DNA of 64,000 bases from the NCBI RefSeq assembly GCF_004345665.1, contig NZ_SLWR01000004.1:310001-374000 (forward strand), given 5' to 3'. A program made the translations under genes and the position numbers. Shown here piece after piece: positions 55,399 to 63,480 of this stretch. Below the pieces are notes generated by a model, which did not search any database, was not told the DNA's origin, and saw nothing but the letters and a program-made list of their open reading frames with translations. The DNA is from Kribbella antiqua. Its GTDB lineage: Bacteria; Actinomycetota; Actinomycetes; Propionibacteriales; Kribbellaceae. The number at the start of each line of letters is the position of its first letter. The first letter of the stretch is position 1.

Positions 55399-56193
55399 AT
55401 GCGTTTCTCCGTGACGGTCGGTGCAGTCGGACCAGGACGCGACCCGCGCGGTCTCGCCGAGCTCGCGCGGGTCGCCGAGGAGTCCGGCTGGGACGCGCTG
55501 TTCCTGGAGGACTATCTCGTCTATCAGGGCGACGAGTCCGAACCGACCTGGGACCCGTGGGTGTGCCTGGCCGCGATGGCGATGACGACGTCGCGGATCA
55601 GGATCGGTACGACGGTGACTCCGGTGCCGCGGCGGCGACCGTGGAAGCTCGCGGCGGAAGCCGTGGCACTGGATCAGCTGTCGGGTGGGCGGTTCATCCT
55701 GGGGGTCGGGATCGGGGATCCGAACGATCCGTTCATGGGTCGGGCGGGTGAGCCGACCGAGCCGCGCGTACTGGCGGAGATGCTGGACGAGGCCCTCGAG
55801 GTGATCGATCGGCTGTGGACCGGCTCGCCCGTCAGCTTTGCCGGGAAGCATTATCAACTCGATGGCGTGCGGTTGGCCGCGCGACCGGTGCAGCAACCGC
55901 GGATCCCGATCTGGGTGGGCGGGAACCTGCTGGTGCCCGCCGTACGACGGCGCATCGCTCGATGGGATGGCAGTTGCGCCTACAAAGGCTCCACCGACGC
56001 ACCCCAGCAGATCACTCCAGCCGACGTACGAGCGTTGCTGGCCGAACGCGCGGGACCTTTCGACGTGAAGGTCAGCGGTGGTGACCCAGCCGAATTCGCC
56101 GCCGCCGGCGCCACCTGGTGGGGCCGCTGGATCCCACCGGCCTCCACGGAAGACACCCTCGCCGTCATCCGCAAGGGCCCGCCCCACATCTGA
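55399..56193 (+). CDS. LLM-class F420/FMN-dependent oxidoreductase
   Basis: 264 residues, luciferase-like barrel: MRFSVTVGAVGPGRDPRGLA, WDALFLEDYLVYQGD, TSRIRIGTTVTPVPRRRPWKLA, LSGGRFILGVGIGDPNDPF and QQPRIPIWVGGNLLVPAVRR. The first residues and the RIGTTVTPVPRR block point to an F420- or FMN-dependent enzyme. It starts 34 bases after the SDR stop and is probably co-transcribed. Substrate unknown. Confidence 0.92.
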   Translation: MRFSVTVGAVGPGRDPRGLAELARVAEESGWDALFLEDYLVYQGDESEPTWDPWVCLAAMAMTTSRIRIGTTVTPVPRRRPWKLAAEAVALDQLSGGRFILGVGIGDPNDPFMGRAGEPTEPRVLAEMLDEALEVIDRLWTGSPVSFAGKHYQLDGVRLAARPVQQPRIPIWVGGNLLVPAVRRRIARWDGSCAYKGSTDAPQQITPADVRALLAERAGPFDVKVSGGDPAEFAAAGATWWGRWIPPASTEDTLAVIRKGPPHI

Positions 56194-56245
56194 CTACTGG
56201 CGCGAGGCGTTGACAGGGGTGAGGGTGGGAGGGAGACTGCGGGTG

Positions 56246-56260
56246 TTTTAACGTTCAAAA
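56246..56260. promoter_or_regulatory. LacI-type operator TTTTAACGTTCAAAA
   Basis: A nearly perfect AT-rich palindrome centred on AACGTT, 18 bases before the LacI start. In this GC-rich setting the AT-rich run stands out and fits a LacI/GalR site. Confidence 0.7.
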
Positions 56261-56278
56261 GCCCTGGGGGAGGTCGGC

Positions 56279-57283
56279 GTGGCTACGTTGAAGCAAGTTG
56301 CGGCCCACGCGGAGGTGTCGGTCCAGACGGTGTCGAATGCGCTGAACGCACCGCATCGGCTGCGGCCGGACACGCTGGAGCGGGTCAACCGGTCGATCGA
56401 ACTGCTCAACTACCGGCCCAATCGTAACGCCCGCAGCCTGCGCACCAGCGCCGTCGAACTGATCGGCTACTGCGTCCCCGACTGGCCGAACCAGACCCAT
56501 CTGGTGATGGACCAGTTCCTGCACGCGCTCTGCGCCGCCGCCGAGACGAGCGGCCGGCACATCCTGCTCTTCACCGCACCCCCCGCAGTCGAGGGCATGC
56601 CGGTGTACGACGACCTGCACGCGCGCCGGCTGGTCGACGGATTCGTCCTGTCCCAGACCGAGACACACGACCCGCGCCACGGCTGGCTGAAGGAGAAGCA
56701 GATCCCGTTCGTCTCGTTCGGCCGGGTCTGGAAGGAGACAACCCAGCCGGGCCCGTGGGTCGACGTCGACGGCGCGGCCGGCTCCGCGCTGGCGGTTCAG
56801 CACTTGTACGACGTCGGCCGGCGGCGGATCGCGTTCCTCAGTTGGCCGAAGTCATCCGGTCTGGCCGAGGACCGGCTGGCCGGGTGGCGCAGCAAGTGCA
56901 ACGACCTCGGCTTGCCGACCAGCGGCCTGTCCGTCCACTGCGGTGAGGACACCATCGAGGAAGGTGTGCGCGCGACCGCGGCCTTGCTCGACAGCGCGCA
57001 ACCACCCGACGGAATCGTTGCCCTCAGCGACATTCTCGCGCTCGGCGCACTCCGCGAACTCGGCCGCCGCGGCCTCACTCCCGGCGTCGACGTCGGCGTC
57101 ACCGGCTTCGACGACTCGCCGCTCGCCGAGGTCGTCTCCCCCGGCCTTACGAGCCTCCGGCAACCAATGGACCGGATCGCGTCCGAACTGATCAACATCC
57201 TGACCGGTACGTCGACCGGCGTACCGGCCGAACGCCTGCTGCAACCCGAACTGGTGATCAGGGGCAGCTCAGCCCCTGGCTGA
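56279..57283 (+). CDS. LacI/GalR-family transcriptional regulator
   Basis: 334 residues. HTH at 1-50: LKQVAAHAEVSVQTVSNALNAP and LERVNRSIELLNYRPNRNAR; the periplasmic-binding-like effector domain follows (LIGYCVPDWP, HILLFTAPPAVEGMP, DGFVLSQTE, WVDVDGAAGSALAVQHLYDVG, GVTGFDDSPLAEVVSPGLTSLRQP). GTG start just after GGGGGAGG. The secreted glycosidase gene follows 38 bases downstream, so it is the obvious target and its product sugar the likely effector. Confidence 0.95.
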   Translation: MATLKQVAAHAEVSVQTVSNALNAPHRLRPDTLERVNRSIELLNYRPNRNARSLRTSAVELIGYCVPDWPNQTHLVMDQFLHALCAAAETSGRHILLFTAPPAVEGMPVYDDLHARRLVDGFVLSQTETHDPRHGWLKEKQIPFVSFGRVWKETTQPGPWVDVDGAAGSALAVQHLYDVGRRRIAFLSWPKSSGLAEDRLAGWRSKCNDLGLPTSGLSVHCGEDTIEEGVRATAALLDSAQPPDGIVALSDILALGALRELGRRGLTPGVDVGVTGFDDSPLAEVVSPGLTSLRQPMDRIASELINILTGTSTGVPAERLLQPELVIRGSSAPG

Positions 57284-57321
57284 TTGCGGCGAACCCCCGC
57301 CGCGAGAAGGAGGAACCGCCA

Positions 57322-59958
57322 ATGACTCCCCGCCCATCCGTCAGACGCAGTACCGCTCCACCGCGCCGGGCCCGCCGGACGGCCGGCGTCACGCTGCTCG
57401 CCGCAGTAACCATCCTGGCCGGCACCGCCTCCGCGACCGCCGGCTCGTCCCCGCGCACCAACGCCGTACAGGCCCAACCGTCAGAGCTTTCCGAAACGAC
57501 CAGACTCGCCGATCGCCGGTCGCTGGTCGTCGGTGATCGCGCCTACGCGATGGGCGACGAGACCGGCCTCTACCCCGCCGCCGGCTGGCACATCCGCGGC
57601 GAGATGGGCGGCTTCTGGACGCAGCCGATCAAGCTCCTCGACGGTCTGTGGTTCGGTCTCGACGGCGCCTGGCTCGGCAAGGACGTGGCGGCCGCGAAGT
57701 ACACCAGCGGCCACGGCTACAGCCGGATCGACTACTCCGGCGCGGTCGACGTACGCCGTACCGACTTCGTCCCCGACGGCATCCGCGCGACCCTCGTCGG
57801 CTTGACGCTCACCTCCAGTACGGCGAAGACGGTCAAGCTCGACGTGGACGCGCACTCCGAGCTTATGCAGTCGTACCCGTGGGGCTGGACGACACCGAGC
57901 GCCGCCACTGCCAACCTGCCGGACACCGGCTCCTACGCCGACGGCTCGCTCCGCTTCCGTGAACAGGGCACCCCGCCGTTCGCGAACGCCACCACCCACG
58001 ACTTCGCCGCGTTCGTCGGATCGTCCCTGCGTCCGACGACACATGCACTCGGCCCGAACAACCGCGGCCCACAGGACCCAGCAGTCATTTGTCCCGCCGA
58101 CGGTACGACGCCTGCGCGGTGCGACGACTCACTCGTCGGCAAGGGCACCGGCGGTCGCCTCACGTACGACGTCAGCCTCGCAGCCGGTCAGTCGAAGACC
58201 ATCTGGTTCGCGGTGGCCGGGTCCGACAACGGTGTTTCTGCGGCACAACGCGAGTACCGCCGTGCTCTGAGCAGTCCGGATGGATTGCTGCAGGCAAAGA
58301 CCCGGGATCGGCAAGAGATCGACAGCATGTCTGTGGTGGACCTGCCTGGTGACCGGCTACTGCAGCAGAGCGTCGAGTGGAGCAAGCAGAACCTCGCGGA
58401 CTCGGTGCAGGAGGCACGCAACCTGCGGATCCGGGACGTCAACGAGGGCAAGGACTACCCGGCGCCGGTCGGCACGGTCCCGACCGCGCGCTGGTTCGGC
58501 GCGGGCTTCCCGGACTACCCGTGGCTGTTCGCGACGGACGGTGAGTACATGGCGTTCGCCGCGGTCGCGGCCGGTCAGTTCGGCACGGTGAAGACACACC
58601 TGCGCGCGCTGCGAGACGTCAGCGATCTGCTCAACAACCGCAGCGGCAAGGTCGCACACGAAGTCGTCCCGACCGGCGACGTGTACTTCGGCTCCAACCA
58701 AAGCGCGGGCAACACCGACGAGACGGTGAAGTTCCCGAGCGCGGTCGCACTGCTGTGGCGGTGGACCGGCGACAACAACTTCCGTGACGAGATGTACGAC
58801 TTCAGCGTTCGCAACCTGCAGTATGTCTACCGCGAACTGGACAAGGACGGCGACGGCTGGCCCGAGGGGCTGGCGAACGTCGAACGCGCCGGTATGGGGG
58901 TCGAGAAACTCGACAGCACGGTCTACCTCGCCCGCGGTCTGCGCGACCTCGCCGACCTCGCGGCGTCGAAGAACGACACGCAGGTCCAGCAGTGGGCGAC
59001 CACCCGGGCGAACGACCTCGAGTCCCGCTTCGAGGAGCAGTGGTGGGTGCCGGCAGGCATCGGGTACGCCGATTCGGTCGACGACCCGGCCAACCCCGCG
59101 AACGACAACACGCCGATCTTCCAGCGGCACTGGATCGGTGTCACGCCGATGGAGGCGGTCCTGGTCCGGCCCGGTCAGCCGACCTCGCCGCTGGCATCGG
59201 CCGAGCACGGTGCGGCCGCACTCGCTCAGCGCGAAAGGCCTTGCTACACAGGCGAATTCGGCCTGTTCCACACCGGCACCGGCCCGACCTCGGCCGAGGG
59301 CGGGAACAAGGGAGCTACCTGTGACCCGATCGTCTCCCAGGTCCAGAGCGAGCGCGCGATGTTCGGCCTGAACACGTCGATCATGGCAGTTGCTGAGGGC
59401 AACTATGGTCGGCTGGGGACGGAGCAGCAGCAGTACTACACCACCGGCAACGCCCGGATCCAGCTCGATCCGACGGTGTGGGAGACGCCGGGTGCGATGC
59501 CGGAGATCGCGCCGTCGCCCGACTCACCGGCGAACATCGGCCGGCCGTTCTACGACCGCTCGATGGCACTCCAGGCGTGGGGCGCGTACGGCATCTTGTG
59601 GCCGGTCGTGCATCAGCAGCTCGGCGTGGACCCGGATCTCGGGCACGGCAAGCTCGCCGTGATTCCGCAGCTGCCGGAGGGCCAGCAGAAGGTGGCCGGG
59701 AGCAACATCCGGCTCGGCGCCGGATCGGTCGATGTGACGGCATCCCTTGCAGGTAAGGAATTGCGGACCATTGCGAAGGTCAAGGACCTCGATGCTTCGG
59801 TCACGGTCGGCGCGGTGCTGCCGAGTGGTGCGTCGGTCAAGAGTGCGACGCTCAACGGTCTAACGACGCCGTACGAACTGGTGACCACGACTCGTGGAGT
59901 GGAGGTGCGGGTGGCAGCGACGTCGTCGGGCTCGGCGCTGCGGATCACGCTTGCCTGA
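57322..59958 (+). CDS. secreted six-hairpin-family glycosidase (amylo-alpha-1,6-glucosidase-like)
   Basis: 878 residues. Residues 1-42 form a Sec signal peptide (GVTLLAAVTILAGTASATA). After a beta-sandwich domain (about 80-320), the (alpha/alpha)6 barrel runs from about 330 to 790 with WFGAGFPDYPWLFATDGEYM, MDKDGDGWPEGLANVERA-like and GLNTSIMAVAEGNYGRLGTE blocks; LQAWGAYGILWPVVHQQLG near the end is typical of glycogen-debranching/amylo-1,6-glucosidase relatives. The acid residues D/E in DTDGEYM and DGDGWPEGL are catalytic candidates. GGAGGAACCGCCA precedes the ATG. Exact glycan unknown; controlled by the LacI gene. Confidence 0.9.
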   Translation: MTPRPSVRRSTAPPRRARRTAGVTLLAAVTILAGTASATAGSSPRTNAVQAQPSELSETTRLADRRSLVVGDRAYAMGDETGLYPAAGWHIRGEMGGFWTQPIKLLDGLWFGLDGAWLGKDVAAAKYTSGHGYSRIDYSGAVDVRRTDFVPDGIRATLVGLTLTSSTAKTVKLDVDAHSELMQSYPWGWTTPSAATANLPDTGSYADGSLRFREQGTPPFANATTHDFAAFVGSSLRPTTHALGPNNRGPQDPAVICPADGTTPARCDDSLVGKGTGGRLTYDVSLAAGQSKTIWFAVAGSDNGVSAAQREYRRALSSPDGLLQAKTRDRQEIDSMSVVDLPGDRLLQQSVEWSKQNLADSVQEARNLRIRDVNEGKDYPAPVGTVPTARWFGAGFPDYPWLFATDGEYMAFAAVAAGQFGTVKTHLRALRDVSDLLNNRSGKVAHEVVPTGDVYFGSNQSAGNTDETVKFPSAVALLWRWTGDNNFRDEMYDFSVRNLQYVYRELDKDGDGWPEGLANVERAGMGVEKLDSTVYLARGLRDLADLAASKNDTQVQQWATTRANDLESRFEEQWWVPAGIGYADSVDDPANPANDNTPIFQRHWIGVTPMEAVLVRPGQPTSPLASAEHGAAALAQRERPCYTGEFGLFHTGTGPTSAEGGNKGATCDPIVSQVQSERAMFGLNTSIMAVAEGNYGRLGTEQQQYYTTGNARIQLDPTVWETPGAMPEIAPSPDSPANIGRPFYDRSMALQAWGAYGILWPVVHQQLGVDPDLGHGKLAVIPQLPEGQQKVAGSNIRLGAGSVDVTASLAGKELRTIAKVKDLDASVTVGAVLPSGASVKSATLNGLTTPYELVTTTRGVEVRVAATSSGSALRITLA

Positions 59959-59988
59959 CACCGCCGCGGCTCGAGGCCGCTGCGGCTG

Positions 59989-60034
59989 AACCGCCGGCTG
60001 GTGCACAACCGTTCCGTGCATCAGCCGGCGGTTT
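59989..60034 (+). terminator. terminator of the glycosidase gene
   Basis: AACCGCCGGCTGGTGCAC pairs with GTGCATCAGCCGGCGGTT (17 of 18) around nine bases, 30 bases after the stop, followed by TTCTTATC. Confidence 0.8.
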
Positions 60035-60083
60035 CTTATCGGTACCTGCAGGTGTCGATAGTCGGAGCTCGGAGACGAAGCGA

Positions 60084-60112
60084 GGCCCCTCCGAGTATGA
60101 GTCGGAGGGGCC
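60084..60112. other. second hairpin downstream of the glycosidase
   Basis: GGCCCCTCCGA and its exact complement around seven bases. It may act as a back-up terminator. The following stretch to 60412 contains no gene; its right end holds the DnaA-box-like cluster. Confidence 0.5.
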
Positions 60113-60344
60113 CCACAATTAGCTGAAGGAAAGTGACGTCTCCAGCCTCCCAAACGGATCCGTGGAGCCGGCAGACCCCGTCACCGGTCTACCTCGGTGG
60201 GGATCCCCACCGCGAGGGCTCTCGGTTTCCGTTCGACCCACCGCCCAGATGAGGAGCGGCGTGTCGACAGTTCTACCGCCGTGGAGCAGGGCGGCACAAG
60301 CCTTTCCAGCCAACAGTTTTGGCCAACTCGCCACCTACCGCGTG

Positions 60345-60410
60345 TCATCCACAGTCACCCGGCAGCCATCCACAGAAACTGCCCGACTTATACACACCCC
60401 CTGTGCATAA
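60345..60410. other. cluster of four DnaA-box-like 9-mers
   Basis: TCATCCACA (60345), CCATCCACA (60366), TTATACACA (60388) and, on the other strand, TTATGCACA (60402-60410) stand within 66 bases. Two match the actinobacterial box pattern with TCCACA and two the relaxed TTATNCACA. No replication gene is adjacent, so this is a possible titration or regulatory cluster rather than the origin. Confidence 0.5.
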
Positions 60411-60412
60411 CA

Positions 60413-61165
60413 TCAGCCCTTGGCCGGCTTCAGCGCCATCGGCCGAAGCAGCAGGTAACCGGCGTACAGACTGATCGCGGTGACCACGAGGACGGTCGGT
60501 ACGGCGACTGCGAGTGGTGGTCGATCGTAGCCGATGCTGCCGAGGGCATCGGCCAGCCACTGCGCGATCAGCAGAAACTCGGTCGCCGCGGCCGGGATGA
60601 GTGAGAGTGGCAGGAGCAGCACTCCGCGCCACCAGCCGAAGCGGTAGAAGGTGATGCCTATCAGCCAGCCGGCGGCCTCGTGCGACACGACCAGCAGGAA
60701 GAACTCGGTGAAGATCAACCCGGCTTGTGAGGTGTCGGTGAACAGGTGCGGGCTCTCCATCGTCTGCGACCAGCCCTGCCAGCTGTAGAGCGCGCGCTCG
60801 GCCTGGTAGACCAGAACCCAGAGCAACGCCGTAGCGGCCGCGGCCCCGGCAAGAAAGATGCCGATGGCAACGGAAACCATCCGCCGGGTGACGCCTTGGG
60901 CAACCAGCAGAGACAGGTACGCGGGTGTGACGGTGATGCCGAGCGCCATCGAGAAGTACTTCGGCGACTGGGTTCCGTAGTCCCACATGCTGTGGTCGAT
61001 CCCGCCGATGGCGACCTTGAAGCCGACCCCGACCGCCAGGAAGCTGACCAGCATGATGAGCCAGTAGCCACCCAGCATTTGCCGCAGACCGATCACCATC
61101 GCGCGGAGAACGTGGCCCAGCCGGCTCACCGTGGTCACGCCGTTCGGAAGTGTTGTGGCGCTCAT
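60413..61165 (-). CDS. ABC transporter permease
   Basis: 250 residues with six predicted membrane helices (GGYWLIMLVSFLAVGVGFKV, FSMALGITVTPAYLSLLVAQ, SVAIGIFLAGAAAATALLWVL, FTEFFLLVVSHEAAGWLIGI, GVLLLPLSLIPAAATEFLLI, AVPTVLVVTAISLYAGYLLL). This is the membrane half of a YtrC/D-like transporter; GAGGACGTGG precedes the ATG. It follows the ATPase gene in the same direction after about 75 bases. Confidence 0.88.
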   Translation of the reverse strand: MSATTLPNGVTTVSRLGHVLRAMVIGLRQMLGGYWLIMLVSFLAVGVGFKVAIGGIDHSMWDYGTQSPKYFSMALGITVTPAYLSLLVAQGVTRRMVSVAIGIFLAGAAAATALLWVLVYQAERALYSWQGWSQTMESPHLFTDTSQAGLIFTEFFLLVVSHEAAGWLIGITFYRFGWWRGVLLLPLSLIPAAATEFLLIAQWLADALGSIGYDRPPLAVAVPTVLVVTAISLYAGYLLLRPMALKPAKG

Positions 61166-61241
61166 CCACGTCCTCGCTTCGCTCCGGGCGCGGATGAGAC
61201 ACGAGACGCGCTGTGCTGTCTGATGAACTCGCTGCGCTCGT

Positions 61242-62147
61242 TCATCGACTGGCTCCCGTTGGAGCGGTGAGGTGGACGAAGAGGTCCTGCAGGCCGACCG
61301 GGCCGACCTCGAGACCGGCCGCAGCGGCTTCGGCCAGCAGGACCGGATCGAGGTCGCCCAGCACCGTCGTCGACTTCGTCCCGCCGAGCCTCTCTTCCGC
61401 GAGTACGGTGAAACCTGCGGTGAACTCGTCCACTGCCGCGACCGGGCCGACGATCGACGCGCCACGGCCGCGGAGGGCGTCGACTGGCGACTGCGTGACC
61501 AGGCGGCCGTTGTCGAGGATGACGACTTCCTCGAGCATCGTGCTGACCTCGCTGACGAGATGCGTCGACAGTACGACTGTGCGCGGCACTTCGGCGTAGT
61601 CGGCGAGCAGAGCGTCGTAGAAGAGGTTGCGGGACGGCACGTCCATGCCCAGGTAGCTCTCGTCGAAGATGGTCAGCGGCGCGCGGCTGGCGAGTCCGAG
61701 TACGACGCCGAGTGCGGACTTCTTGCCGCGGGACAGCTTCTGCACCCGCTTGTTCGTCGGCACTTCGAACCGGTCGAGCAGCTCGCCGGCCAACTCGTTG
61801 TCCCAGTACGGGCGCAGGCTTGCAGCCAGAGCAATCACATGCTTCACGGCCGCGGCGTCGACGAGATCGCCCGACTCGCGGATCAGGCAGATCCGGCTGG
61901 TCACGACCGCGTTCTCGTAAGGCTCGAGCGCCGTACCGAGATCACTGCCTTCGATCAGGACGCGGCCTTCGTCGGGCTGCCGGAAGCCTGCCAGCGTGGC
62001 CGCGAGCGTGCTCTTGCCGGAGCCGTTGCGGCCGAGGAGCCCGTGGATCTTGCCTGGCGCGAGTCGCAGGTCGAGCCGGTCAAGCGCGGGCACGCCGGCG
62101 AAGCTGACGGACAGGTTCTCCGTCCGTACGGCGAGCGTTTGGTTCAT
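61242..62147 (-). CDS. ABC transporter ATP-binding protein
   Basis: 301 residues. Walker A GRNGSGKST, signature LSRGKKSALGVVLGLA (a variant of LSGGQ), Walker B LTIFDESYLGMD and the switch histidine in VLSTHLV. The signature differs from the consensus, with SRGKK instead of SGGQQ, as in other YtrB/EcsA-like exporters. The C-terminal 80 residues are a variable regulatory tail. Its ATG shares its first base with the stop of the GntR gene (TGATG), so translation is coupled. Confidence 0.93.
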   Translation of the reverse strand: MNQTLAVRTENLSVSFAGVPALDRLDLRLAPGKIHGLLGRNGSGKSTLAATLAGFRQPDEGRVLIEGSDLGTALEPYENAVVTSRICLIRESGDLVDAAAVKHVIALAASLRPYWDNELAGELLDRFEVPTNKRVQKLSRGKKSALGVVLGLASRAPLTIFDESYLGMDVPSRNLFYDALLADYAEVPRTVVLSTHLVSEVSTMLEEVVILDNGRLVTQSPVDALRGRGASIVGPVAAVDEFTAGFTVLAEERLGGTKSTTVLGDLDPVLLAEAAAAGLEVGPVGLQDLFVHLTAPTGASR

Positions 62148-62509
62148 CAGGCGTCTCCGTAGTGGCGGATGTGCTGGACGACGTCCTTCAGGGGTACGCC
62201 GATCGCCTTGGCCTCCCGGATCATCGGGTCGACCACCTCGGCGAAGAACGAATCGCGGCGGCTGGTGCGGAGCAGGTCGCGGGCGTTCGGGGCGACGAAC
62301 ATGCCGATGCCGCGCTTCTTGTACAGGACGCCTTCGTCGACCAACTGGGCGAAGCCCTTCGCCGCGGTGGCGGGGTTGATCCGGTAGGACGCGGCGTACT
62401 GGTTCGTCGACATCACCTGCTCGTCCTCGGCGAGGGCACCGGTGACGATGTCGCTCTTGATCTGGTCCGCGATCTGCAGATAGATCGGGCTCCGGTCGTC
62501 GAACACCAC
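62147..62509 (-). CDS. GntR-family regulator, YtrA subfamily
   Basis: 120 residues, the short YtrA form: SPIYLQIADQIKSDIVTGALAEDEQV-type wing (read in two stretches), NQYAASYRINPATAAKGFAQLVDEG recognition helix and VVDPMIREAKAIGVPLKDVV dimerisation helices. YtrA regulators control the adjacent ABC transporter in response to cell-wall stress or antibiotics. GTG start; it heads the operon, right behind the perfect palindrome at 62521-62546. Confidence 0.93.
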   Translation of the reverse strand: MVFDDRSPIYLQIADQIKSDIVTGALAEDEQVMSTNQYAASYRINPATAAKGFAQLVDEGVLYKKRGIGMFVAPNARDLLRTSRRDSFFAEVVDPMIREAKAIGVPLKDVVQHIRHYGDA

Positions 62510-62520
62510 GGCCCCCTCCC

Positions 62521-62546
62521 TGGTTCGTTACGTGAGTAACGAACCA
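62521..62546. promoter_or_regulatory. perfect operator palindrome of the YtrA-ABC operon
   Basis: TGGTTCGTTAC and GTAACGAACCA are perfect 11-base arms around GTGA, starting 12 bases upstream of the GntR start. It overlaps the expected promoter, and is a textbook position for autorepression by the YtrA-type regulator. Confidence 0.8.
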
Positions 62547-62561
62547 TACGACCTCACCGGG

Positions 62562-63269
62562 TCACGACGACTGCTGCAGGGCCTTTTTCAGCGCCGGTAC
62601 GACCGGTCCCACGCGGACGGCGAGCTGCGCCAGGCGTTCCTTGTGGCGCTTGCCCTGGTCCTTGCTGAGGACGGTGCGAACATCACCGGTCGACGCCAGT
62701 ACGACGATCGCCGCGTCGCGGAGGTCGACCCGGGTGACGAGCCGGGCCGGCCGGAGCGTGTCCGTCGCTCTCTGCAGCAGCTGACGACGGATCAGTGGCT
62801 GCCGCATGGTGATGCGATGAGCGGGGAAGACGCCGAGAACGCGGTACGGCTCGACCTTGATCAGGCGGGCGCGTTCGAGGTCGCTGCGGACGTCACGGAC
62901 GATCGTGCGCGGATGCCTGTCCACCCAGGTCCGCCACTTGCGCGGTCCGACCCGGCGGATGTCGCCGAGCACTGCGGCGAGCACCGCATCGGCCGGATCG
63001 GCCGCCTTGGTCAGCCGGGCCCGGCCGTTGTCATCGGCAAGGTTCCCGCTCAGCTGGAGATCGACGAGCGCGGCGGCGCGAAGGATCTTCCCGAGCCTCG
63101 ACCGCGCCGCGAGCTTGCCGGTCTGCGGATCGTAGGCGAGCAGGAAAAGCCTTGCAGCCAAGGCATCCGGGGCCTTTAGCTTGCCCAGTGCAACAACGCG
63201 GCGACTGGTGTCTCGCCGTACCGCTCCCCGTCCGGCACGCCGTATCGGCGTGACCGTTGCTCTAGTCAT
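62562..63269 (-). CDS. GPP34 (GOLPH3/Vps74-like) protein
   Basis: 235 residues: LAARLFLLAYDPQTGKLAAR, LGKILRAAALVDLQLSGNLAD, the mid helix VLGDIRRVGPRKWRTWVDRH, and VEPYRVLGVFPAHRITMRQP. These are the marks of the GPP34 family, whose eukaryotic members bind PtdIns4P at the Golgi; actinobacterial members are of unknown role, possibly lipid or glycosylation related. It overlaps the upstream RHH gene by eight bases. Confidence 0.9.
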   Translation of the reverse strand: MTRATVTPIRRAGRGAVRRDTSRRVVALGKLKAPDALAARLFLLAYDPQTGKLAARSRLGKILRAAALVDLQLSGNLADDNGRARLTKAADPADAVLAAVLGDIRRVGPRKWRTWVDRHPRTIVRDVRSDLERARLIKVEPYRVLGVFPAHRITMRQPLIRRQLLQRATDTLRPARLVTRVDLRDAAIVVLASTGDVRTVLSKDQGKRHKERLAQLAVRVGPVVPALKKALQQSS

Positions 63270-63471
63270 CGTCTGCCTCCTTGGCGGGGCGGCCGGGGCG
63301 GCGCATCTTGCCCACGTTGCCCGGCAGGCGGCCGGCATCGGCGAGCGCCCGGCGGAGCAGGAACTCGATCTGTGCGTTGGTGCTGCGCAGGTCGTCGGCC
63401 GCCCACCGGGCCAGCGCGTCATGCACCACGGGATCCAGCCGGAGCAGGATCTTCTTCCGTTCGACGGCCAC
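63262..63471 (-). CDS. small ribbon-helix-helix (Arc/HicB-antitoxin-like) protein
   Basis: 69 residues. KKILLRLDPVVHDALARWAADDLRSTNAQIEFLLRRAL has the strand-helix-helix pattern of Arc/MetJ/CopG DNA-binding proteins; only the pattern is read here in short parts (RLDPVVHDAL, NAQIEFLLRRAL). The tail is basic and disordered. GTG start. It sits between the SPFH gene (nine bases upstream) and GPP34 gene (overlapping), so it may be the local autoregulator or membrane-complex partner. Confidence 0.85.
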   Translation of the reverse strand: MAVERKKILLRLDPVVHDALARWAADDLRSTNAQIEFLLRRALADAGRLPGNVGKMRRPGRPAKEADDD

Positions 63472-63480
63472 GGTCCGCGC

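Noticed and set aside
60345..60410. The DnaA-box cluster as the chromosomal origin
   Set aside because: No dnaA, dnaN, rpmH or parAB gene is near, and the stretch is too short with too few boxes for an actinobacterial oriC.
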